DNA of 64,000 nt from an uncultured bacterium (GTDB lineage Bacteria; Bacillota; Clostridia; Lachnospirales; Lachnospiraceae): the NCBI GenBank assembly GCA_905215775.1, contig CAJMRM010000009.1, positions 1-64,000 of the forward strand, given 5' to 3'. The notes below the pieces were generated by a model. It was given only the letters and a program-made list of their open reading frames with translations, made no database searches and was not told the DNA's origin. A program made the position numbers and the translations under genes. How positions within the stretch are numbered: the first letter of the stretch is position 1; every line of letters begins with the position of its first letter. This document shows positions 24,707 to 33,333 of the stretch, one piece after another.

Positions 24707-25417
24707 ATGGATCAGTTGGAAAAAGCGGGAAAAAAGCTCCTGGGCTCCCAGATCGAGGATTCCCTGATGGAGTACATATTGAACGAGCCGGTGGCCATCG
24801 GCGAACGGCTTCCAAACGAATTTGAGCTGGCGGAAAAGTTCGGCGTGGGCCGCAGTACCATAAGGGAGGCAGTGAAAAGCCTGGTATCCAAGGGCGTCCT
24901 GGAGGTCCGGAGAGGATCTGGAACCTATGTGGTGAATACCAGCTCCCTGGAGGAGGATCCCCTGGGGCTCAACCGGTTTGAGGACAAATACCATCTGGCT
25001 CTGGAGCTTTTTGAGGTGAGGCTCATGCTGGAGCCGGAGATCGCAGCCCTGGCCAGCGAGTATGCGTCGGAGGAGGAGAAGGCGCAGCTTAAGTCCCTCT
25101 GCGACCAGGTGGAACGCCAGTACACCGCCGGGATCAACCACATTAAAAAGGATATTGAATTCCACACCTGTATCGCCAGGTGCAGCCGGAACCGGGTGGT
25201 GGAGATCCTGATCCCCCTCATCAACTCCAGCGTTTCTACCTTTGCCAACCTGACCCACCGGCAGCTGATGAAGGAGACCATCGAGACCCACCGGGCAGTG
25301 ACCAACGCCATTCTGAAGGGAGATTCGGTGGGAGCCCGGTGCGCCATGATCATGCATCTGACGTATAACCGGCAGAAGCTTTTGGAGCTTCTGGAGGCCC
25401 AGGAAAAAAGCCGGTAG
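24707..25417 (+). CDS. GntR-family transcriptional regulator, FadR/FCD subfamily
   Basis: A 236-residue DNA-binding regulator. The N-terminal winged helix (about residues 10-75) has ERLPNEFELAEKFGVGRSTIREAVKSL, in two parts, followed by the wing RRGSGTYV. The FCD effector domain fills the rest, with metal or ligand histidines expected in EFHTCIA and THRAVTNAI. FCD regulators commonly sense sugar acids and repress permease and dehydratase genes. Sites sharing CATCTGACGTAT lie in front of this operon and of the GntP operon, so self- and cross-regulation is predicted. One copy lies inside this gene's 3' end (25355-25366). Confidence 0.93.
   Translation: MDQLEKAGKKLLGSQIEDSLMEYILNEPVAIGERLPNEFELAEKFGVGRSTIREAVKSLVSKGVLEVRRGSGTYVVNTSSLEEDPLGLNRFEDKYHLALELFEVRLMLEPEIAALASEYASEEEKAQLKSLCDQVERQYTAGINHIKKDIEFHTCIARCSRNRVVEILIPLINSSVSTFANLTHRQLMKETIETHRAVTNAILKGDSVGARCAMIMHLTYNRQKLLELLEAQEKSR
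25355..25366 (+). repeat. Operator-like motif copy inside the regulator gene
   Basis: CATCTGACGTAT, identical to the copies at 23714 and 25674, encoding His-Leu-Thr-Tyr here. It may be a third binding site or a coincidence of coding sequence. Confidence 0.4.
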
Positions 25418-25547
25418 GAAGCGCAGCAGCTTCTGTCCTGATTTCTGAGGGGAGGAAGGGGCTGCTGAGGAAAACAGGACCCACAGGGCAGACGTCTGAT
25501 GAAAGCCAGCCGGCGCTCCGGCGGCCGCGTTGTGCAGAATGAATGAA

Positions 25548-25585
25548 AACAGTGGTTTCCAGACAGGAGAAACCGCTGTTTTTTT
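25548..25585 (+). terminator. Terminator after the regulator gene
   Basis: A 12-bp stem (25548-25559 with 25569-25580, one G-U pair) followed by TTTTT within a longer T-run. It separates the EamA-regulator operon from the GntP operon. Confidence 0.88.
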
Positions 25586-25613
25586 GTGCGAAAAAGAGAA
25601 AACCAGAGAAAGA

Positions 25614-25685
25614 CATCAGATATATTGACAAAAATATTCAAAAAAAGTACAATGAAGCCAGGATGACATAAGACATCTGACGTAT
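25614..25685 (+). promoter_or_regulatory. GntP-operon promoter with two operator-like sites
   Basis: The promoter is TTGACA (25625-25630), 17-bp spacer, TACAAT (25648-25653). A degenerate motif copy, CATCAGATATAT (25614-25625), touches the -35 box. An exact copy, CATCTGACGTAT (25674-25685), lies about 20 bases after the predicted start of transcription. Both are extended by AGA on the left and by TATTGA-type sequence on the right. Confidence 0.75.
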
Positions 25686-25733
25686 TGAAACGTGAATCCG
25701 AAGAGGTATGAAAAAACGGGAGGTATGTTCACT

Positions 25734-27086
25734 ATGGAAGCTGTAGCTTTAAACCCCGGCAGGCTGGTAGCCGCCGCTGTGATCGGACTGGTACTGCTGC
25801 TGGTCCTGATCATCAAATTTAAGGTGCAGGCAATGGTAGCGATCCTGATCGGCGCCATCGCCATCGGTCTTCTGGCCGGAATGCCCTATGAGCAGATCGT
25901 AACAGCCGTCAATGACGGTATTGGAAACACATTAAAGGGAATTGCCCTGCTGGTGGGCCTGGGGTCCATGTTCGGCGCGATCCTGGAGGTTTCGGGCGGA
26001 GCCCAGACCCTGGCTGTGACCATGGTAAAGCGGTTCGGAGACCAGAAGGCCGCCTGGGCCCTGGGAATCACAGGCCTTGTGATCGCCATGCCGGTGTTCT
26101 TTGACGCCGGACTGATCATCCTGATCCCCCTGGCGTTCTCTCTGGCCAAGAGGACGAAGCGCTCCTCTCTGTTTTATGCGATCCCGCTTTTAGCGGGTCT
26201 TGCGGTGGGCCACGCATTCATCCCGCCCACACCGGGACCGATCCTGGTGGCCAACATGTTAAACGTGGATCTGGGCTGGGTCATCGGCGTCGGTATCTTC
26301 TGCGGTATCTTTGCCATGATCGTGGCAGGACCGCTGTGGGGCTCCATCTGCGGAAAGAAATACATGGTTCCGGTGCCGGAGCATGTGGCAAACCAGGCGG
26401 ATATTGACGAATCCAAGCTTCCGGGCTTCTGGACCATCGTAGGGATCATCCTGATCCCCCTGGTACTGATCATTCTGGACTCTGTGGCTGGAGTGGTTCC
26501 GGCTATGGAGAGCGTCCGGCCGATCTTAGGCTTCCTGGGCGAGCCCTTTGTGGCCCTTCTGATCGCAACTGTTGTGGCAATGGTGATCCTGGGCGTAAAG
26601 CATGGATATACCATGCCGGAGCTGGAAAAGATCATGACAAAATCCCTGGAGCCCACAGGACTGATCCTTCTGGTGACGGCCTGCGGCGGCGTACTCCGCT
26701 ATATGCTCCAGTATTCCGGCCTTGGCGATATCATCGGCCAGGCGGTATCCTCTGCAAACCTTCCCATTGTTGTGGTTGCCTTTGTGGTTGCAGCCCTGGT
26801 AAGGATCTGTGTGGGCTCCGCCACCGTTGCCATGACCATGGCAGCCGGGATCATCGCGGCTATGCCGGAGATCGCGGGCCTGTCTCCCTTATATCTGGCA
26901 TGTACCACGGCGGCCATCGCTGGCGGAGCCACCGTCTGCTCCCACTTTAACGATTCCGGCTTCTGGCTGGTAAAATCCCTGGTGGGTATGGACGAAAAGA
27001 CAACACTGAAAACCTGGACCATCATGGAGACTCTGGTGGGAGGAACCGGCTTCCTTGTGGCCCTGATCATTTCATTCTTTGCATAA
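25734..27086 (+). CDS. GntP-family gluconate/sugar-acid permease
   Basis: A 450-residue inner-membrane transporter of the gluconate:proton symporter family. Family landmarks include AMPVFFDAGLIILIPLAF near residue 120, HAFIPPTPGPILVAN near 160 and HFNDSGFWLVKSLVGM near the end. The start was set at 25734 because GGGAGGT (25718-25724) is 9 bases upstream; the ATG at 25725 is too close to it. The next gene is an IlvD/Edd dehydratase, so uptake and first dehydration of a sugar acid are likely coupled. Which acid (gluconate, xylonate, galactonate or other) is not decided by sequence. Confidence 0.93.
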   Translation: MEAVALNPGRLVAAAVIGLVLLLVLIIKFKVQAMVAILIGAIAIGLLAGMPYEQIVTAVNDGIGNTLKGIALLVGLGSMFGAILEVSGGAQTLAVTMVKRFGDQKAAWALGITGLVIAMPVFFDAGLIILIPLAFSLAKRTKRSSLFYAIPLLAGLAVGHAFIPPTPGPILVANMLNVDLGWVIGVGIFCGIFAMIVAGPLWGSICGKKYMVPVPEHVANQADIDESKLPGFWTIVGIILIPLVLIILDSVAGVVPAMESVRPILGFLGEPFVALLIATVVAMVILGVKHGYTMPELEKIMTKSLEPTGLILLVTACGGVLRYMLQYSGLGDIIGQAVSSANLPIVVVAFVVAALVRICVGSATVAMTMAAGIIAAMPEIAGLSPLYLACTTAAIAGGATVCSHFNDSGFWLVKSLVGMDEKTTLKTWTIMETLVGGTGFLVALIISFFA

Positions 27087-27104
27087 GCATTTGATTCCTG
27101 TTTC

Positions 27105-27170
27105 GGGGCTGCTGCAAAAAGGACTCTGAGGTTCCCTTTGGCAGCGGCTCCCGGAGCTTTCAGTTTTTTT
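27105..27170 (+). terminator. Strong intergenic hairpin between permease and dehydratase
   Basis: 27105-27123 pairs with 27132-27151 over nearly 19 bases with one bulge. A run of seven T's begins about 12 bases later (27164-27170). The gap makes it a poor classical terminator; it may be a processing or partial-termination site that sets the ratio of the two products. Confidence 0.5.
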
Positions 27171-27194
27171 CAGATTAGAAAAGGAGCGGCAGTT

Positions 27195-28940
27195 ATGAAG
27201 TTAAAAAGTCAGGAAATGCGGGAACTGGCTCCGGAGCTGGATCCCTTACGTATCGGTACGGGCTGGAAGCCTGAGGATCTTTCCAAGCCCCAGGTCATGA
27301 TCGAGAGCACCTTTGGAGACAGCCATCCGGGCAGCGGCCATCTGGATATTCTGGTGGAAGAGGTGAGAAAGGGCGTGGAAGAGGCCGGAGGCCATGGAGC
27401 CCGGTATTTCTGCACCGATATCTGCGACGGCGAGAGCCAGGGGACCGACGGCATCAATTACAGCCTGGTGAGCCGCGAGATGATCGCCAATATGATCGAG
27501 ATCCATGCCAATGCCACGCCCTTTGACGCCGGCGTATATCTGGCCAGCTGCGACAAGGGACTTCCGGGCAACCTCATGGGACTGGCCAGGGCTGACGTTC
27601 CGGCCGTCGTGGTTCCCGGCGGCACCATGAACGCCGGTCCGGATATGCTGACCCTGGAGCAGCTTGGCATGTACAGTGCCAGATACCAGAGAGGCGAGAT
27701 CGACGAGAAAAAATTAAACTGGGCCAAATGCAACGCCTGCCCCAGCTGCGGAGCCTGCTCCTTCATCGGAACAGCATCCACCATGCAGATCATGGCCGAG
27801 GCCCTGGGCCTGGCCCTGCCGGGAAGCGCCCTGATGCCGGCCACCAGCCCGGACCTTCTGGATTTTGCCAGGGAGGCCGGACGCCAGGCCGTGAAGCTGG
27901 CTCAGACTCCGGGAATGAAGCCCAGTGAGATCGTGACTCTGGAGAGCTTTGAAAATGCCATCCTGGTCCATGCGGCCGTTTCCGGAAGCACCAACTGTCT
28001 CCTTCATATCCCGGCCATTGCCCATGAGTTTGGCATTGAGATCACAGGAGACACCTTTGACCGTCTCCACCGGGGAGCCCGCTACCTTCTGGATGTACGT
28101 CCGGCAGGAAGATGGCCGGCAGAGGTGTTCTATTATGCAGGCGGCGTTCCGGCCATCATGGAGGAGATCAAGGCGCATCTCCATCTGGATGTGATGACCG
28201 TTACAGGAAAGACCCTGGGCGAGAACCTGGAGGAGCTGAAGAAGAACGGCTTTTACGAAAGATGCGGAAAGTGGCTTTCTGAGTTCAACAGCCGCTACGG
28301 CGTGGCTCTGACAAGGGAGGACATCATCCGCCCCTACGATAAGGCCATCGGCACCGACGGAAGCATCGCCATTCTCCGGGGCAACTTAGCGCCGGAGGGA
28401 GCGGTGATCAAGCATACCGCCTGTCCTAAGGAAATGTTCAAGGCCGTTTTAAATGCAAGACCCTTTGACAGCGAGGAGGAGTGTCTGGATGCCGTGTTAA
28501 AGCACAAGGTCCAGAAGGGCGACGCGGTGTTTATCCGCTACGAGGGCCCCAAGGGCAGCGGCATGCCGGAGATGTTTTACACCTCAGAGGCCATCAGCAG
28601 CGATAAGGAGCTGGGCCGAAGCATCGCCCTCATCACCGACGGACGGTTTTCCGGCGCGTCCACCGGCCCGGTCATCGGCCACTGCAGCCCCGAGGCTGTG
28701 GACGGCGGCCCCATCGCCTTGGTGGAGGAAGGCGATCTGATCGAGATCGACGTGATGGAGAGAAAGCTCAATATCATCGGGATCCATGGAGAGAGAAAGA
28801 CCATGGAGGAGATCGACGAGATCTTAAAGGAGCGGAGAAAGAACTGGAAGCCCAGGGAGAAGAAATACCAGAAGGGAGTGCTGCGGCTGTTCAGCGAGCA
28901 TGCGGCAAGTCCCATGAAGGGTGCATATCTGGATTTTTAA
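27195..28940 (+). CDS. IlvD/Edd-family dehydratase, probably a sugar-acid dehydratase
   Basis: A 581-residue iron-sulfur dehydratase. The cluster cysteines are expected in ASCDKGLPGN and NACPSCGACSF, and the C-terminal TDGRFSGASTGPVIGHCSPEA is the substrate-side signature. The family includes dihydroxy-acid dehydratase, phosphogluconate dehydratase and sugar-acid dehydratases. Linkage to a GntP permease and FCD regulator, and no branched-chain amino acid genes nearby, favour a sugar-acid substrate giving a 2-keto-3-deoxy acid. No KDG kinase or aldolase follows in this window. The ATG at 27195 has AAGGAG upstream; the longer frame from 27138 runs through the intergenic hairpin. Confidence 0.88.
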   Translation: MKLKSQEMRELAPELDPLRIGTGWKPEDLSKPQVMIESTFGDSHPGSGHLDILVEEVRKGVEEAGGHGARYFCTDICDGESQGTDGINYSLVSREMIANMIEIHANATPFDAGVYLASCDKGLPGNLMGLARADVPAVVVPGGTMNAGPDMLTLEQLGMYSARYQRGEIDEKKLNWAKCNACPSCGACSFIGTASTMQIMAEALGLALPGSALMPATSPDLLDFAREAGRQAVKLAQTPGMKPSEIVTLESFENAILVHAAVSGSTNCLLHIPAIAHEFGIEITGDTFDRLHRGARYLLDVRPAGRWPAEVFYYAGGVPAIMEEIKAHLHLDVMTVTGKTLGENLEELKKNGFYERCGKWLSEFNSRYGVALTREDIIRPYDKAIGTDGSIAILRGNLAPEGAVIKHTACPKEMFKAVLNARPFDSEEECLDAVLKHKVQKGDAVFIRYEGPKGSGMPEMFYTSEAISSDKELGRSIALITDGRFSGASTGPVIGHCSPEAVDGGPIALVEEGDLIEIDVMERKLNIIGIHGERKTMEEIDEILKERRKNWKPREKKYQKGVLRLFSEHAASPMKGAYLDF

Positions 28941-28955
28941 GGAAATAAAAATGGG

Positions 28956-28984
28956 AGAGGCAGGTCCGTCATGGGCCTGCCTCT
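28956..28984. terminator. Terminator-like hairpin after the dehydratase
   Basis: A 12-bp stem (28956-28967 with 28973-28984, one G-U). The U-tract is better on the minus strand (from AAAAA upstream) than on the plus strand, so its direction is unclear. Confidence 0.55.
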
Positions 28985-29057
28985 TCGGCTGTTAACATAG
29001 GGAAGGGGGCCATGGGGATGAGCCGGAGGAGGAAGCTGGACGGCGGAGCTGTTATAA

Positions 29058-29085
29058 TTGACAAGGATAAAAAAAGGAATATAAT
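29058..29085 (+). promoter_or_regulatory. Promoter of the small EamA and radical SAM genes
   Basis: TTGACA (29058-29063), 16-bp spacer, TATAAT (29080-29085). Confidence 0.88.
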
Positions 29086-29129
29086 ATAAAGAAAGTTCTG
29101 GGAAATCCAGGGAATCGGGGCGGATCATT

Positions 29130-29543
29130 ATGTGGATGCTGTTTGCAGTGCTTTCTTCAATATTTGCGGCGCTGACCTCCATTCTGGCCAAGGTGGGGAT
29201 CGAGGGAGTGAATTCCAACCTGGCGACGGCGGTGCGGACGGTCGTGGTGCTCATCATGGCCTGGGGGATGGTATTTCTCACAGGCGGACAGTCGGGGATC
29301 TCCAGCATTGGGAAAAAGAGCTGGATCTTTCTGATCCTGTCGGGCCTGGCCACCGGAGCCTCCTGGCTCTGCTACTACAAAGCCCTCCAGATGGGGGATG
29401 CGTCCAAGGTGGTGCCCATTGATAAAATGAGCGTTGTGATCACACTGATCCTGGCGTTTGTGTTTCTTCATGAGAGCGTTACGCCGAAGACCGTTCTGGG
29501 CTGTGTCCTGATCGGTGCGGGAACGCTTCTGATGGTGCTGTAA
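29130..29543 (+). CDS. Single-repeat EamA-family transporter
   Basis: A 137-residue membrane protein with one EamA domain and about five segments, half the length of ordinary DMT transporters. SLATGASWLCYYKALQMG-like sequence and KMSVVITLILAFVFLHE near residue 100 are typical. Half-length members work as dimers, here probably a homodimer because no partner gene is adjacent. The ribosome site is weak (GGGGCGG). The radical SAM gene starts 19 bases downstream and is likely cotranscribed. Substrate unknown. Confidence 0.87.
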   Translation: MWMLFAVLSSIFAALTSILAKVGIEGVNSNLATAVRTVVVLIMAWGMVFLTGGQSGISSIGKKSWIFLILSGLATGASWLCYYKALQMGDASKVVPIDKMSVVITLILAFVFLHESVTPKTVLGCVLIGAGTLLMVL

Positions 29544-29562
29544 GAAAGGAGGGAGCCGGAGT

Positions 29563-30459
29563 ATGATCTATGAGGGACAGATCTGCCGGGGGCCCATGGA
29601 ACGGTCCTCATTTATGCTGCCAGTGGCTGTGGGGTGCTCCTATAACCGCTGCCGGTTTTGTAACCTGTTTAAGCATCTGAAGTACCGGCAGCTTCCCATG
29701 GAGCAGGTGGAGGAGGAGATCCTCCGGGTACAGGCCCTGGGAGGCGACCCGGAAACCGTATTTTTAGGGGATGGGAACGCGTTTGGCCTGGAGACAGGCC
29801 ATCTGCTGGAAATTGCCGGGAAGATCCGGCGCTCTTTTCCTTCCTGCCGTTCCATCAACATGGACGCCACAGTGACCAATATCCGGCTGAAAAGCGATGA
29901 AGAGCTGAGGGCTCTGGCTGCGGCGGGAGTGAGTCATCTGTATCTGGGTATTGAAAGCGGACTGGACGACGTTCTGGGGACCATGGAAAAGGACCACACC
30001 CTGGAACAGGCCTATGAGCAGATCCAGCGGCTCCATGGGGCGGGGCTTATTTATGACGCCCACATCATGACCGGCATTGCCGGAAAAGGGAGAGGGCTGG
30101 AAAATGCAGAGGCCACGGCGGAGTTTTTTAACCGGACCAGGCCGGAGCGGATCATCAACTTCTCCCTGTTTCTCATGGCCGGGACGCCGTTGTATGAGGA
30201 TGCAAAGGCCGGAAGGTTCCTGCCTGCCAGCGAGCTGGAGAACCTGGAGGAGGAGCAGCGGCTTTTGCAGCGCATGGAATGGAAGGGCCAGCGGACGGTC
30301 TACGACGGCTTCCACGACTGTATCGCCTTCCGTGTACGGGGAACGCTCCCGGAGGAGAAGGAAAGGATGCTGGGAAGGCTGGACGGAGCCATACAAGCGT
30401 GGAAGGAGAAGGAACCGGTCTTTGCCTGGGCGGAGAGCATACCGGAAAGCATCATTTAG
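29563..30459 (+). CDS. Radical SAM protein (Elp3/MiaB/NifB-like domain)
   Basis: A 298-residue radical SAM enzyme. The cluster motif is GCSYNRCRFC, with CX4CX2C spacing rather than the standard CX3CX2C; this variant occurs in other radical SAM proteins with an Elp3-like domain. FLGDGNAF supplies the strand that binds SAM, and LYLGIESG the later conserved Glu segment. No extra cluster domain or B12-binding domain is present, and the product is unknown. The ATG has AAAGGAGGGAG upstream. Confidence 0.87.
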   Translation: MIYEGQICRGPMERSSFMLPVAVGCSYNRCRFCNLFKHLKYRQLPMEQVEEEILRVQALGGDPETVFLGDGNAFGLETGHLLEIAGKIRRSFPSCRSINMDATVTNIRLKSDEELRALAAAGVSHLYLGIESGLDDVLGTMEKDHTLEQAYEQIQRLHGAGLIYDAHIMTGIAGKGRGLENAEATAEFFNRTRPERIINFSLFLMAGTPLYEDAKAGRFLPASELENLEEEQRLLQRMEWKGQRTVYDGFHDCIAFRVRGTLPEEKERMLGRLDGAIQAWKEKEPVFAWAESIPESII

Positions 30460-30465
30460 CTTTAG

Positions 30466-30513
30466 AAAGGCCTGATATCTCATACGGCTGCGGCGGGATA
30501 TCCGGTCTTTTTT
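30466..30513 (+). terminator. Terminator after the radical SAM gene
   Basis: AAAGGCCTGATATC (30466-30479) pairs with GATATCCGGTCTTT (30497-30510) with two mismatches or wobbles, followed by a T-run. Confidence 0.8.
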
Positions 30514-30575
30514 ATGTCATAGGAAGGATGTTCCATGGTATAAAAATAGATCCGTTTTGTTGTCTGTCAGAAGGT

Positions 30576-30604
30576 TTGACATAACGGGTTCTGTTCATTA
30601 TAAT
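30576..30604 (+). promoter_or_regulatory. Strong consensus promoter of the HicB gene
   Basis: TTGACA (30576-30581), 17-bp spacer, TATAAT (30599-30604): a full match to the consensus. Confidence 0.92.
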
Positions 30605-30685
30605 AAGTACAGATGCAGCCATCGTCTGCCGTCTGTTCCTGGCGACAGGCGATGTGCCATATTACAGGAATAAGGAGTAAAAACT

Positions 30686-30964
30686 ATGACATTTACTTAC
30701 CCGGCGGTATTTACCCCCCATAAAGACGGAAAGGGCTACCACGCATTTTTCCCGGATCTGGAGTGCTGCGAGGCAGACGGACCGGATCTGGAGGACGCCA
30801 TTGAGAACGCCAGAGACGCGGCCTGCAACTGGATCACCGTGGAAATGGATGAATTTGACAGCGATCTTCCATTTTCTACCCATGTGGAGGACATAGAACT
30901 GGAAGAGGGACAGCTGGTGAAGATGATTTCTGTACGGATCAAGCTTCTTCCGGATAACGATTAA
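30686..30964 (+). CDS. hicB: HicB-family antitoxin-like protein
   Basis: A 92-residue protein with the HicB partial-RNase-H fold pattern: YPAVFTPHKDGKGYHAFFPDLECCEADG near the start, in parts, then a helix EDAIENARDAACNWI and a C-terminal strand. HicB normally neutralises the HicA mRNA-cutting toxin. No HicA-sized frame lies directly upstream or downstream, and there is no obvious C-terminal DNA-binding domain. It is therefore a solitary HicB, which is common in Lachnospiraceae and may not be part of a toxin pair. The strong promoter suggests steady expression. Confidence 0.85.
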   Translation: MTFTYPAVFTPHKDGKGYHAFFPDLECCEADGPDLEDAIENARDAACNWITVEMDEFDSDLPFSTHVEDIELEEGQLVKMISVRIKLLPDND

Positions 30965-31080
30965 GGCTCCGGACGCCGTATCCCAGGGCGGCCGAAGAAA
31001 TAATGAAATGCTGCATTCTCTGCCGGGACCGGATACGCGGATGTGCCGGCCCGCAGGGAACGGCCAGAAGAAAGAGAGGT

Positions 31081-31626
31081 ATGGTTTTGAAGAGAAAGAT
31101 CAATGTGTTCGACTATGCTGGGGACATTATGAAGGCTTTAGATAAGGGAGTCCTTATCACCACAAAGGCAGATGGAAAGGTGGATTCCATGACCCTGGGA
31201 TGGGGAACTCTGGGAATCGACTGGTCCCTTCCTGTATTTACGGCTTATATAAGAAAGAGCCGCTTCACAAAGGAGCAGCTGAAAAAAAATCCGGAGTTTA
31301 CGGTGAGCGTTCCGTATGGAGCGTTTGACAAAAAGATCCTTGGGGTGTGCGGCTCTAAGTCCGGCCGGGATACGGATAAGGCCAAGGAGCTGGGACTTAC
31401 GCTGGTGGAGCCGGAGGTGATCTCTGTTCCGGCCATCAAGGAGCTGCCGCTGACATTGGAGTGCCGGGTGGTCTGTGTGGAAAAACAGGACACCGATACC
31501 ATGCCTGAGGAGATCCTTAAGGAGCACTATCCCAGCGAGAAGCCGACCCCATTTGGAGGCTCCCTGGAGAATTACCACTACGCCTTTTATGGCCAGATCG
31601 TAAGCGCATATTTGATCGAAGAATAA
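31081..31626 (+). CDS. Flavin reductase-like FMN-binding protein
   Basis: A 181-residue protein of the split-barrel flavin reductase family. GVLITTKADGKVDSMTLGWG near residue 20 is the flavin-binding strand-loop pattern, followed by FTAYIRKSRFTKEQL and the NPEFTVSVP strand. Many bacterial members use FMN in electron transfer; the reaction here is unknown. Start: the ATG at 31081 is nearly on top of the AGAGGT ribosome site, and a TTG at 31087 is better spaced, so the true start may be two codons later. pepA follows after 19 bases. Confidence 0.87.
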   Translation: MVLKRKINVFDYAGDIMKALDKGVLITTKADGKVDSMTLGWGTLGIDWSLPVFTAYIRKSRFTKEQLKKNPEFTVSVPYGAFDKKILGVCGSKSGRDTDKAKELGLTLVEPEVISVPAIKELPLTLECRVVCVEKQDTDTMPEEILKEHYPSEKPTPFGGSLENYHYAFYGQIVSAYLIEE

Positions 31627-31645
31627 GGGAAACAGGAGAAAGCAT

Positions 31646-33112
31646 ATGAAAGTAAAAATTTACAGGGAAGCGGCTCCATCCTTCGATGCGGCTGTGATCC
31701 CATTTTCCGAGGAACGGGTCCTGACGGCAGCTCTGCCGGAGGAAATTTCCGCTCCGGTGAAGGCTGCTCTTTCGGAGGGCAGGCTGGAGGCATCCTGCGG
31801 TTCGGTCTATGATATGAACCTTTTTGTGGATGGTTCCTTTAAAAAAGTGGTCCTGGTGTCCTTGGGGGACGGAAGCGCCTCCAGCCGGGAGGTATTCCTG
31901 GCCATGGCAAAGGCATTGAAGAGCTGTAAGGAAGCCTCTGCGGCTGTGACGGAGATCTTTCTGGACAACGCAGCGGAGATCACCAACGACCCGGAGATGG
32001 CAAAAAAAATTTTGGAGCTTCCCCACTTGATCGCCTACCAGTTTAATTTCTACCGGTCAGTTCCTGTGGTCAACGGCATGGAGGAGGCGGCGGTAGTGAC
32101 CTCTGCCGCTGGGATGGAAAGGCTCGCGGAGGAGGCTGCCCATGTGGCGGAAAGCACGCTGCTTGCCAGGGATCTGGTCAACCATCCGTCCATGTACATG
32201 AACCCGGAGCAGTTAGCCCGGGAATGCGAGGCTCTGGCCCGGGAACTGGGCATTGAGGTCCAGATCTATGATAAAAAACAGGCAGAGGAATTGAAGATGG
32301 GGGCTTTCCTGGCCGTGGGAAGAGGCTCCGCGGCAGAGCCGCGGCTCATCGTTCTCCGCTACAAGGGCGGTCAGGAAGGGGAAGCGCCGGTGGCACTGGT
32401 CGGAAAGGGGATCATGTTCGATTCTGGCGGATACAGCCTGAAATCCCGGATGGAAACCATGCATGAGGATATGGGAGGAGCTGCCGCAGTGATCGGAGCC
32501 ATCCGTGCGATCGCTCTGGAGAAGCTTCCGGTCAATGTGACTGCGGTGATCGCGGCATGTAAAAATATGATCTCCGGCAACGCCTATGTCCCCGGCGATA
32601 TCTTATTCTCCATGAATGGAAAGAAGATCGAAATGTTAAATTCCGATGCTGAGGGCCGTCTGACCCTGGCAGATGCCCTGACCTATGCGATCCGGAAGGA
32701 AAATGCGGGTTCCATCATTGATATCGCTACTTTGACGGGGGCAGCCCAGGGAGCGCTGGGAGTAAAGACCGCCGCTGTTTTTTCCAATGACGAGGAGCTT
32801 TATGCGGAGATGGAGGAGGCTTCCAGAAGAGCCTGCGAGAAGATCTGGCGGCTTCCTCTGGATCAGGAGCTTCACACCGTGATCGAGTCAGAGGTGGCAG
32901 ATATCCAGAACAGTGCCCAGGGAAGCACCATGGGCGGCGGCGCCATTGTAGCCGGCCTGTTCCTCCAGGAATTCGTGGAGGATCATTCCTGGATCCATGT
33001 GGACTGCGCTCCGGTCAACTGGGAGCCCAAGGGGAACGATTATTCCATCAAGGGCGCCACCGGCTACGGCGTGAGTCTGCTGTATGAGACGGTGAAGGTA
33101 ATGGCGGAATAG
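31646..33112 (+). CDS. pepA: Leucyl aminopeptidase (M17 family)
   Basis: A 488-residue cytoplasmic metallopeptidase that releases N-terminal residues from peptides. The metal and catalytic segments are VGKGIMFDSGGYSLK, HEDMGGAAAV and NSDAEGRLTLADAL, and the late VDCAPVNW-like region is present. The N-terminal macro-like domain is about 150 residues, so length is normal. Ser replaces Thr in the usual NTDAEGR motif, which is seen in other members. It follows the flavin reductase gene in one probable transcript. Confidence 0.94.
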   Translation: MKVKIYREAAPSFDAAVIPFSEERVLTAALPEEISAPVKAALSEGRLEASCGSVYDMNLFVDGSFKKVVLVSLGDGSASSREVFLAMAKALKSCKEASAAVTEIFLDNAAEITNDPEMAKKILELPHLIAYQFNFYRSVPVVNGMEEAAVVTSAAGMERLAEEAAHVAESTLLARDLVNHPSMYMNPEQLARECEALARELGIEVQIYDKKQAEELKMGAFLAVGRGSAAEPRLIVLRYKGGQEGEAPVALVGKGIMFDSGGYSLKSRMETMHEDMGGAAAVIGAIRAIALEKLPVNVTAVIAACKNMISGNAYVPGDILFSMNGKKIEMLNSDAEGRLTLADALTYAIRKENAGSIIDIATLTGAAQGALGVKTAAVFSNDEELYAEMEEASRRACEKIWRLPLDQELHTVIESEVADIQNSAQGSTMGGGAIVAGLFLQEFVEDHSWIHVDCAPVNWEPKGNDYSIKGATGYGVSLLYETVKVMAE

Positions 33113-33127
33113 AAAAAGTCTTATGAT

Positions 33128-33175
33128 GAAACAGGCCCGGGCGGAACATAAAAGTGTTCCGCCCGGGCCTGTTTC
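33128..33175. terminator. Perfect 21-bp hairpin after pepA
   Basis: 33128-33148 pairs perfectly with 33155-33175 across a 6-base loop, 15 bases after the pepA stop. The stem ends in AAA/TTT but there is no long U-tract. It should be a very stable transcript end in either direction. Confidence 0.85.
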
Positions 33176-33212
33176 AAGTTTCAATCTTCCGTCTATAATC
33201 CGGCTGGAATAC

Positions 33213-33241
33213 TTGCTGTGAGATCCAGAAACTGGTAAAAT
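33213..33241 (+). promoter_or_regulatory. Promoter of the second MFS gene
   Basis: TTGCTG (33213-33218), 17-bp spacer, TAAAAT (33236-33241). Confidence 0.65.
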
Positions 33242-33333
33242 GAAGTCAGAACATGGGGCGGGAAGCCGCTTTGGGCAATCGTGGAGGATCACGAAGGACG
33301 CCTTCAAAGAAAAAACAGCCAGGGGGAACGATC

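Noticed and set aside
25489..25501. AGACGTCTGATG, a reversed and partial form of the FCD motif
   Set aside because: Two mismatches and not near a promoter; possible but too weak to list as a site.
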